From an uncultured Eubacterium sp. (lineage in GTDB: Bacteria; Bacillota_A; Clostridia; Lachnospirales; Lachnospiraceae), in contig CANTHI010000258.1 of the NCBI GenBank assembly GCA_947653505.1, positions 1 through 5,826 of the forward strand: DNA of 5,826 nucleotides, read 5' to 3'. How positions within the stretch are numbered: the first letter of the stretch is position 1; every line of letters begins with the position of its first letter. The position numbers and the translations under genes were made by a program. Positions 1 through 5,146 of this stretch are shown in pieces. Under the pieces are notes generated by a model. It was not told where the DNA came from, did not search any database, and saw only the letters and a list, made by a program, of their open reading frames with translations.

Positions 1-884
1 CACACCTGATATACATATAATACAAGCCAGAATATACATATCTGATATTTTTCTAATGACATGGAAAACAGCATAGTAGGAAATGAAGCCATATACAGTA
101 AAAATACCAGACGGCTTCTGGTAATGATCCTTAAAATCAATCCCACAAACAATAAAAGCTGTACATTCAAAAACTGTATAAAAACCGCACAAAGTACTTC
201 TCTCAGATTTTCCGGTGCGCAAAAGGAAAGGAAACTGTCAGTAACCGCCCAGACCGGAAATGTAACCAGACTCAGGATTGGATGCCTGATATCATAATAG
301 GCAGCCTGTGGATATATGGAATGAAAACACCAGCCGGAATCAACCGAATACACCCGGTCATATTGCAAATACCACATGGGCTGAAACAAATACGCAAAAG
401 CTATGATCATACCCAGGGCTATTGTCAGACCTGCATATGTCTTTCTGTCCAGCTGATCCAGCTGGCTCCATATATTCTGCAGCAAATCTTTCATCCTTCT
501 GTACAGCCAGACAGCAAAATACCACAAAAAAACTATGGAAAACAGGTACCACCTGATCCGGAAAAAGTTCACCGGCATCTGCACCTTAAGGCTGTCCCTG
601 CGTACCCCGGCACTGCTCTGATATTCTTTCCAGACCGTACAGGATACCAGAATAAGGATAATAACAGAAGTCCGGATATTCTGCCCGATATATCCAGAAT
701 TTTCCTCCCACGTTTTTGTTGCAAACCAATACGCACACAAAAACGCGGCTGCCAGTGTTAGCAAAATATTCTGCAGCGTATAATAACCGGTAAGTATCTG
801 ATGAAACGAAAGCACGGAACATGACGCTGCCAGAATCATCTTCCATATCTGCTTTCTTACGTCAGACTGTATCATTTTCTCCAT
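1..884 (-). CDS. Polytopic membrane protein, possible GT-C-type glycosyltransferase, partial (3' end beyond left edge)
   Basis: Translating the minus strand from the ATG at 882-884 gives 294 codons with no stop down to the left edge, so the gene continues outside the window. The start has AAGGGG about 10 nt upstream (895-900) and follows the UbiA-type stop by 74 nt. The protein begins MEKMIQSDVRKQIWKM and is strongly hydrophobic, with apparent membrane segments near 15-30, 38-55, 72-84, 112-129, 150-170, 203-219, 233-254, 258-276 and 282-294. Between two segments lies a polar loop with QYDRVYSVDSGW (174-185) and YYDIRHP (196-202). Acidic residues and an HP motif in an extracytoplasmic loop recall GT-C glycosyltransferases that use polyprenyl-phosphate sugars. 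A later SLEKYQ (276-281) is also notable. I do not recognise the family with certainty; a flippase, polymerase-like or ligase-like membrane protein is also possible. Position after the UbiA-type enzyme fits use of a lipid-linked sugar. Confidence 0.7.
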   Translation of the reverse strand, partial: MEKMIQSDVRKQIWKMILAASCSVLSFHQILTGYYTLQNILLTLAAAFLCAYWFATKTWEENSGYIGQNIRTSVIILILVSCTVWKEYQSSAGVRRDSLKVQMPVNFFRIRWYLFSIVFLWYFAVWLYRRMKDLLQNIWSQLDQLDRKTYAGLTIALGMIIAFAYLFQPMWYLQYDRVYSVDSGWCFHSIYPQAAYYDIRHPILSLVTFPVWAVTDSFLSFCAPENLREVLCAVFIQFLNVQLLLFVGLILRIITRSRLVFLLYMASFPTMLFSMSLEKYQICIFWLVLYVYQV

Positions 885-891
885 GATATAT

Positions 892-900
892 CTTCCCCTT
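892..900 (-). promoter_or_regulatory. Ribosome binding site of the membrane-protein gene
   Basis: AAGGGGAAG on the minus strand ends 7 nt before the ATG at 882-884. It supports this ATG over the in-frame ATG three codons later, which has only a purine run placed too close. Confidence 0.5.
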
Positions 901-958
901 CCCAAACTATACAGTTCTTTTACAATTCCATATGTTATCTGAACTGCTTCTTAGTTTC

Positions 959-1822
959 TTAGTGATAAATCAATACCAGAACGGATACCGCATAGAAAAT
1001 GACCAGACCAGCTATCACCTTATCCCCACACAGCATTTCTACCGGATCGCCGTCACCCCCCCCCGCATCTTCCAGAAGCAGATTGTAACGCAGCAATACA
1101 AGAATCACGATCATAACACTCCATAACAGACTGACTCCCCTGCGGGCCACACCCGTATTTTTATCTGCACAACACAGCGCATAAAATACTATGGTCAGCG
1201 TTGAAAACATCTGTACACCTTTATCCAGAAAATCTACTGTATACTTCTCCAGTATCTTCCTGCCCCTGTCACCATACCGGAGCATTTCATTTCTCCTTTT
1301 ACCAAATCCAAGATAAAAGGATGCTGCCATTACAGTCAGAAACATCCAGTCTGATATCCCCGCTCCTGCCAGCTCTCCTCCACTGTATAATCGCAACAGA
1401 TACCCGCTGCTTAAAATCACAATATCCACAATGGGAATATTTTTCATTCCCATACTATAAGCAATATTGATAAACAGATAACATCCCATGCAAGCCCAGA
1501 ATCTCCAGGTAAAATTGCTAAAAAAAGCAAATGCTGCCACAACGGATGCCAGTATTCCCATCAATATAACCGCCTGCTTCTCTGTCACCATACCGGATGC
1601 CAAAGGACGGTTTTGTTTTGCCGGATTTTTCCTGTCTCTTTCCACATCTTTCAGATCATTAAATATGTAAATAAATGACGCAGTCAGACTGAACACAATA
1701 AATCCTGCACATACCCGGATACAGACATGCATATTCAAAAACTGGCCATTAAATACAATCGGGAAAAAAATCAACAGATTTTTTATCCAGTGTTTTATCC
1801 GCATCAACTTCAGGTACTTCAT
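959..1822 (-). CDS. UbiA-superfamily prenyltransferase, decaprenyl-phosphate phosphoribosyltransferase type
   Basis: 287 residues, an integral membrane protein with about eight or nine hydrophobic segments. The N-terminus MRIKHWIKNLLIFFP (7-21) resembles the LRPxQWVKNLLVF opening of the family. The first Asp-rich motif is NDLKDVERD (55-63), followed by NPAKQNRPLASG. The second active-site element is AYSMGMKNIPIVDIV (121-135), like YSxxLKxxxxxDV in 5-phosphoribose-transferring members. These enzymes place phosphoribose from PRPP on a polyprenyl phosphate; in mycobacteria this starts decaprenyl-phosphoryl-arabinose synthesis. The same pentose role here is inferred from family resemblance. GDPVEMLCGDK (258-268) before the last membrane segment is typical of the C-terminus. 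The start has GGAGA 6 nt upstream. The gene contains a G9 tract at residues 253-256 (AGGG), and a length change there would truncate the protein. It follows pseG after 107 nt. Confidence 0.85.
   Translation of the reverse strand: MKYLKLMRIKHWIKNLLIFFPIVFNGQFLNMHVCIRVCAGFIVFSLTASFIYIFNDLKDVERDRKNPAKQNRPLASGMVTEKQAVILMGILASVVAAFAFFSNFTWRFWACMGCYLFINIAYSMGMKNIPIVDIVILSSGYLLRLYSGGELAGAGISDWMFLTVMAASFYLGFGKRRNEMLRYGDRGRKILEKYTVDFLDKGVQMFSTLTIVFYALCCADKNTGVARRGVSLLWSVMIVILVLLRYNLLLEDAGGGDGDPVEMLCGDKVIAGLVIFYAVSVLVLIYH
1056..1064 (-). repeat. G9 homopolymer within the UbiA-type gene (putative phase-variation tract)
   Basis: Nine consecutive C on the plus strand, G9 on the coding strand, read as GCG GGG GGG GGT GAC (residues AGGGD). 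With 9 G the full 287-residue protein is made. With 10 G the next codon is TGA, ending at DAGGG. With 8 G the frame reads DAGGVTAIR then TAG. Both single-base changes remove about the last 30 residues, including the final membrane segment. Confidence 0.75.
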
Positions 1823-1828
1823 AAATAT

Positions 1829-1833
1829 TCTCC
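1829..1833 (-). promoter_or_regulatory. Ribosome binding site of the UbiA-type gene
   Basis: GGAGA lies 6 nt before the ATG at 1820-1822. It shows the gene has its own translation start in the 107-nt gap after pseG, in which I see no terminator and no convincing promoter. Confidence 0.55.
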
Positions 1834-1929
1834 ATCATATAACCTGTCCATACTATCACAACCCCTCCCAGGATCATTCATCTGCCCTTCTGTAACCGTC
1901 TGTTCTTTGTCATTCTCCAGTCTGTCAGA

Positions 1930-2994
1930 TTATTGACAAAGCGTAATCAGTTCCTGCACAATTCTCACCGCTCCATTCCCATCTACCAGCCGCTGCATTT
2001 TTTCCGACCTCTCTTTGCGTAATGCATAATCGTTGTCATATTCTTTCATCAAAGCCGCCACCCTGTCAAAAATATCCCCCTCACGCACATCGCCGGCATA
2101 GTCCATCAGCCCATCCTGCTGAAACTGCAGTACATTATCCAGCTGGTTATCCGCAAATGAATAAGAAATCACCGGTGTCCCACAGGCACACAGCTCATAC
2201 AGGGCCGTCCCTCCCGCGGACACTGCCACATCTGCCCGCATCATAAAATCTTCCATATTTTGTACTGCCTGATAAAAACGAATGTTGGCATACTGTCCAA
2301 ACCGGAGACTCACCCTGTCATATTCTTCATAGTAAGGTCCGCATATAACATCAATATTCCTGTATCCTTCCCGGCACAGCCGTTCCAGCAGACCTTCCAG
2401 AATCCCATAGCGGTCTGTTCCTCCGGAAAGAAGCAGCAGATTTTCCACACGCTGGCGGATTTCTTTTTTCTTTTTGTTACGGAATGATTTTTTTAAAGGC
2501 ACATACTTTGTACCGGCCAGAAGTTTTGTATACTGGTATGTATGCCGGCATCTTTGCGGATCATAATATTTTTTCCAGTAATTCGCATAACAGATCAGCA
2601 CATGCACCGGATAATCTGCTGCACCCAGATCGTCTATATAAGCTGTTTTTACAAATCCGGAAACCATCCGCAGATACTGCGGCGTGACCATATAGCTGTC
2701 AATCAGCATCATGTCCGTCCCGCCATCCTTACAGATTTTTTGCGGCGTCTGTTCCGTCCGTTTCCCTGTAATTATTTCACGCAGCGCATTGGCTTCCGTT
2801 TCCATATGGTCCCAGGCTGTATGAAGTACGACAGTAGAAAATCCCCTGTCACGGACCAGTTTTTCCGCCTGTCCATCTGCAAGGATAAATGTCACCTCTT
2901 CTCCTGCCTCCGCCGCTGCTTCCGCAACCGAAAGGCAGCGCATCAGATGTCCTGTAGCAATCACCTGGTTCATATCTGTTCTGATATACAGCAT
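1930..2994 (-). CDS. pseG: UDP-2,4-diacetamido-2,4,6-trideoxy-beta-L-altropyranose hydrolase PseG
   Basis: 354 residues; removes UDP from the diacetamido-trideoxy-altrose sugar so that PseI can use the free sugar. N-terminal RTDMNQVIATGHLMRCL (5-21) matches the PseG signature RxDxxxxxGxGHxxRC, with His16 in the place of the catalytic histidine. Further features are LIDSY (97-101), AYIDDL (118-123), LLLSGGTD (187-194), and SAGGTALYEL (259-268) with the UDP-binding Gly-Gly and Glu267, then GTPVISYSFADNQ. This is the two-domain GT-B-like fold at typical or slightly longer than typical length. The start at ATG 2992-2994 is supported by AGGGA 6 nt upstream and a stop-to-start gap of 2 nt; an upstream ATG at 3061-3063 would overlap the formyltransferase by 67 nt and add a non-homologous tail. 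A basic stretch RNKKKK (172-177) is unremarkable. No acetyltransferase domain is fused to it; that function sits in the separate GNAT gene. Confidence 0.94.
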   Translation of the reverse strand: MLYIRTDMNQVIATGHLMRCLSVAEAAAEAGEEVTFILADGQAEKLVRDRGFSTVVLHTAWDHMETEANALREIITGKRTEQTPQKICKDGGTDMMLIDSYMVTPQYLRMVSGFVKTAYIDDLGAADYPVHVLICYANYWKKYYDPQRCRHTYQYTKLLAGTKYVPLKKSFRNKKKKEIRQRVENLLLLSGGTDRYGILEGLLERLCREGYRNIDVICGPYYEEYDRVSLRFGQYANIRFYQAVQNMEDFMMRADVAVSAGGTALYELCACGTPVISYSFADNQLDNVLQFQQDGLMDYAGDVREGDIFDRVAALMKEYDNDYALRKERSEKMQRLVDGNGAVRIVQELITLCQ

Positions 2995-2996
2995 AG

Positions 2997-3587
2997 CTAT
3001 TCCCTGCCTGTTTCTTTCATTTTTTGATACCGGCGTAAAAACCGGGCAATGTTTTCTTCCCATAGGATGCCCGTCTGCGCCTGAAATGTCTCCAAATCTT
3101 TCTTTGTATGGCTGCTTCCCGCTCCCTCCTGCTCAAAAAGGATGTACCGGCTGGAATGGATCTCCTCCCACTTTTCCATAAATAACGCGGTCACTGCCTG
3201 ATTCAGCTTCTGATATGCGGTTTCAAACGTCTCTGTCTCCGGATCAAAAAAACACTGCTTCTGATACAGAATCTTTCCTTTGTCAAACTCCGCGCTGACC
3301 TGATGAATCGTTACCCCTTTTGGTGTATTGTCAATAAAGCTCCACAGATTCGGGGAGACACCACGGTTCCACGGCAGATAAGAAATATGCAGATTCACGA
3401 TATTCCCTTTCATATACTTTATCATCTCTTCTTTTATCAGATAGCTGTAATTATAGCTGACTACAAGCTCCGGCTGTAATTTCTTTAGCTGGCACAGCTG
3501 CAGACGGCCGCTGTACAGACTGACCGGACATTTTTTGCGCAGCCAGTCATACAGCCCGAGCGCATTACGGTTATTTGTCAGATACAA
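2997..3587 (-). CDS. Sugar N-formyltransferase (Fmt N-terminal-like domain), start uncertain
   Basis: 196 residues if started at the TTG (3585-3587). The formyltransferase core is clear: residues 63-72 (IVNLHISYLP) hold the family Asn65 and His67 and the HxSLLP-like folate loop; NTPKGVTIH (87-95) follows; EFDKGKIL (100-107) supplies the catalytic Asp102. These correspond to the Asn/His/Asp triad of methionyl-tRNA and dTDP-amino-sugar formyltransferases that use 10-formyl-tetrahydrofolate. The short length and the Pse operon setting point to an amino-sugar substrate, for example giving an N-formyl pseudaminic acid; that is inference. Oddity: related proteins begin M-K-[IV]-L-x-L-T-N-N, but here the equivalent codons are GGG GGG GTA TTG, so the G10 tract occupies the place of the ATG. 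No in-frame ATG exists until residue 55. Either TTG is used, with part of the G run as ribosome site, or the protein is made as a fusion to the upstream GNAT. The stop lies 2 nt before the pseG ATG. Confidence 0.85.
   Translation of the reverse strand: MYLTNNRNALGLYDWLRKKCPVSLYSGRLQLCQLKKLQPELVVSYNYSYLIKEEMIKYMKGNIVNLHISYLPWNRGVSPNLWSFIDNTPKGVTIHQVSAEFDKGKILYQKQCFFDPETETFETAYQKLNQAVTALFMEKWEEIHSSRYILFEQEGAGSSHTKKDLETFQAQTGILWEENIARFLRRYQKMKETGRE
3001..3005 (-). promoter_or_regulatory. Ribosome binding site fixing the pseG start
   Basis: AGGGA, within the last codons of the formyltransferase gene, lies 6 nt before the ATG at 2992-2994. It supports this start over the in-frame ATG 69 nt further upstream. 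Confidence 0.6.
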
Positions 3588-4069
3588 TACCCCCCCCCCG
3601 CACAGATTTCTGTCTTAGGGACAGCCTCATCTTCCCCTGTCTCCAGCTCAAAGACATCGTATTTTTCTGCATATCCCATATCCATCAATGCTTTTTGCGA
3701 AGCGATATTTTCAGGCTTTACTTTTGCAGTCAGCTTCCTGATCTGTGGATAATCCTGCCTGATTTTTTCCTGCAGCAGCCCCAGCATATCCTTTCCATAT
3801 CCCATACATCTTTTCTCTACGCAGATGCTGTAGCTGATCACGGCTTCCTGCCCGTGTACATCTGCGCGGATCTGTCCGGCAGGCCCTTCATCATCCAGAT
3901 AAATATACTGTACGGTATCATGCGAGGACAGTATCCGGGCAAACCACCGGGTATGCTCCTCATAAGAAATGACCGTGGATGAAAACGAATTTTTTCTTAC
4001 CGTTTCTTCATTTGCCCAGTGAAACAGCAGCTCCGCGTCCTGTGGCTCTGCTTTTTTCAAATATCCCAT
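3578..4069 (-). CDS. pseH: GNAT N-acetyltransferase, PseH-like (UDP-4-amino-4,6-dideoxy-AltNAc acetyltransferase)
   Basis: 163 residues of the GNAT fold. Visible features: HWANEETVRKNSF (17-29), the sugar-side element seen in PseH-like domains; EEHTRWF (37-43); the acetyl-CoA pyrophosphate loop RCMGYG (87-92), fitting R/QxxGxG/A; and NIASQKALMDMGY (121-133), the usual GNAT C-terminal helix motif. PseH acetylates the 4-amine of the UDP-amino sugar with acetyl-CoA; neighbours pseI and pseG support this role, but the exact substrate is inferred. The start is clear, with AGGAGG 4 nt upstream of the ATG. The fold ends near FELET (about 144). The last 20 or so residues look like a linker and run through the G10 tract, ending AGGGYCI followed by TGA. 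With 11 or 8 G the frame would continue into the formyltransferase. The gene overlaps the TTG of the next ORF by 10 nt. Confidence 0.85.
   Translation of the reverse strand: MGYLKKAEPQDAELLFHWANEETVRKNSFSSTVISYEEHTRWFARILSSHDTVQYIYLDDEGPAGQIRADVHGQEAVISYSICVEKRCMGYGKDMLGLLQEKIRQDYPQIRKLTAKVKPENIASQKALMDMGYAEKYDVFELETGEDEAVPKTEICAGGGYCI
3590..3599 (-). repeat. G10 homopolymer at the GNAT/formyltransferase junction (putative phase-variation tract)
   Basis: Ten consecutive C on the plus strand, G10 on the coding strand. It is read by the 3' end of the GNAT frame (GCG GGG GGG GGG TAT TGT ATC TGA) and lies where the formyltransferase N-terminus should begin. Working out the frames: 10 G stops the GNAT after AGGGYCI; 9 G gives AGGGIVSDK then TAA; 11 G gives AGGGVLYLTNN and 8 G gives AGGVLYLTNN, both running on into the formyltransferase. 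Runs of G of this length mutate by slipped-strand mispairing in known contingency loci. The count should be treated with care, since long G runs are error-prone in sequencing. Confidence 0.8.
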
Positions 4070-4073
4070 AGCG

Positions 4074-4079
4074 CCTCCT
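4074..4079 (-). promoter_or_regulatory. Ribosome binding site of the GNAT gene
   Basis: A full AGGAGG lies 4 nt before the ATG (4067-4069), inside the 16-nt gap after the pseI TAA. It is the strongest Shine-Dalgarno in the window, so the GNAT gene should be translated independently of pseI. Confidence 0.75.
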
Positions 4080-4085
4080 GCGTCT

Positions 4086-5126
4086 TTATTCCGTTCTTCC
4101 TATCTGATCTGATTTTAACGGTGTTCCTCTTTTGATATCACACAACGCACGCTGCCCCAGTATGTCATGATAACGGGAAGGTTCCAGCCCATATCCGGGA
4201 CGGATCACTTTTACATTTTGTTCCGTAAGCGCTTCTCCTTTCCGGATGTCCTGCACACAGAATACAGAACGCCGGAAAATCATACTGTCCTGTTCCTGTG
4301 TGGACGGCCCGTACTGTATGCTTCCGGCTGCTTTTTCTGCCTGCCGGATATCTGCGGCCATCTGACGAAATTCCTGCGGCTGCATGGAAAAGGAAGCGTC
4401 CGGGCTGTCTGTCTCTCTGCTGATGCAGAAATGCTTTTCAATCACACAGGCTCCCAGTGCAACCGCGGTCACTGCTCCTGCCGAGCCCATCGAATGATCC
4501 GACAGGCCGGCTGGCACATGAAATGTCTCCCGCATATGGATCATGGTACGCAGATTCATTCCGTCCGTAACCGCCGGATATGCGCTGGCACACCGCAGCA
4601 GTACAATCTGCTCATTTCCCATGCTTCTTATGGCATTCACCGCGGCTTCAATCTCTCCAAGCGTTGCCATCCCCGTAGACAAAATGACTGTCTTTCCTTT
4701 TGATGCTGTATATTCCAGCAGCGGGATATCCACGATTTCAAAAGAAGCAATTTTATAAAATTCCACACCGAGCGCTTCTAAAAAATCGACTGCAGAACGG
4801 TCAAACGGCGTGGACAAAAAATCAATCCCGATTCTGTCTGCCTCAGCTTTCAGCTCTGCCTGCCATTCCCAGGGCATATATGCCTTCTGATACAGATGGT
4901 ATAGATTTTCCCCTGCCCAGGTGCCTTTTGTAATACGAAAATATTGTGTATCGCAGTCTATCGTCATCGTATCCGGCGTATAAGTCTGGATTTTGATACA
5001 ATCGGCGCCAGATTCTTTTGCCGCATGAATAATTTCTTTCGCTCTTTTTATACTTCCCGCATGATTGGCTGACATTTCAGCAATCAGATACGTTTTGGAA
5101 GCTTTGATATAATCCCACAATCTCAT
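4086..5126 (-). CDS. pseI: Pseudaminic acid synthase PseI (NeuB family)
   Basis: A cytoplasmic enzyme that condenses 2,4-diacetamido-2,4,6-trideoxy-L-altrose with phosphoenolpyruvate to give pseudaminic acid. The N-terminal TIM-barrel carries AEMSANH (16-22), the PseI-type KIQTYTPDTMT (45-55), STPFD, YKIASFE, STGMATL, and the metal-binding histidines in GLSDHS (His211) and EKHF (His232). SPDASFS (from 241) follows, then a C-terminal SAF/antifreeze-like domain from about 285 with IRPGYGLEP. The AEMSANH and TYTPDTMT wording fits PseI better than sialic or legionaminic acid synthases, which usually read AEIGxNHNG. Full length at 346 residues. Start choice: the ATG at 5124-5126 has GGAGAG 7 nt upstream. 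An in-frame ATG at 5148-5150 would add 8 residues and overlap the previous stop as ATGA but has no clear ribosome site; either could be used. The next gene begins 16 nt downstream. Confidence 0.95.
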   Translation of the reverse strand: MRLWDYIKASKTYLIAEMSANHAGSIKRAKEIIHAAKESGADCIKIQTYTPDTMTIDCDTQYFRITKGTWAGENLYHLYQKAYMPWEWQAELKAEADRIGIDFLSTPFDRSAVDFLEALGVEFYKIASFEIVDIPLLEYTASKGKTVILSTGMATLGEIEAAVNAIRSMGNEQIVLLRCASAYPAVTDGMNLRTMIHMRETFHVPAGLSDHSMGSAGAVTAVALGACVIEKHFCISRETDSPDASFSMQPQEFRQMAADIRQAEKAAGSIQYGPSTQEQDSMIFRRSVFCVQDIRKGEALTEQNVKVIRPGYGLEPSRYHDILGQRALCDIKRGTPLKSDQIGRTE

Positions 5127-5133
5127 CTGTGTG

Positions 5134-5139
5134 CTCTCC
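5134..5139 (-). promoter_or_regulatory. Shine-Dalgarno site deciding the pseI start
   Basis: GGAGAG on the minus strand lies 7 nt before the ATG at 5124-5126 and inside the 8-codon extension that would follow from the outer ATG at 5150. The outer ATG has no purine-rich site in the preceding 20 nt, only the ATGA overlap with the acetyltransferase stop, so it would depend on translational coupling. Confidence 0.6.
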
Positions 5140-5146
5140 ACTGATT

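Noticed and set aside
282..761. 159-codon plus-strand frame
   Set aside because: It lies wholly opposite the long minus-strand membrane-protein frame (884 to left edge), has no recognisable motif and no clear ribosome site. Treated as an antisense shadow; the same applies to the other plus-strand frames, including 61-297, 2542-3027, 3575-3982 and 4167-4703.
358..846. Two short minus-strand frames at 358-552 and 586-846
   Set aside because: They are in another frame inside the continuous 294-codon membrane-protein frame, are interrupted by stops, and their proteins lack domain features.
912..946. Inverted repeat CAGTTC...GAACTG in the gap before the membrane-protein gene
   Set aside because: Only 6 bp with a 23-nt AT-rich loop and no T run after it on the coding strand; not credible as a terminator or operator.
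885..958. Possible promoter (TTGTAA / TATAGT) in the same gap
   Set aside because: The two boxes are separated by only 8 nt, too short for a sigma-A promoter; the gene most likely shares the operon transcript.
1930..3063. Longer pseG start at 3063
   Set aside because: It would overlap the formyltransferase by 67 nt and add 23 residues before the PseG signature; the ATG at 2994 has a good Shine-Dalgarno and matches the family N-terminus.
3590..3599. The G10 tract as a simple sequencing error hiding a normal fused gene
   Set aside because: Not fully excluded: a true count of 11 would give one continuous fusion gene. Kept as a real tract because a second in-frame G9 run occurs in the same operon and the formyltransferase lacks an ATG whatever the count.
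4086..5126. PseI being a sialic or legionaminic acid synthase instead
   Set aside because: The AEMSANH and TYTPDTMT motifs and the presence of PseG and PseH-like genes next to it favour pseudaminic acid.
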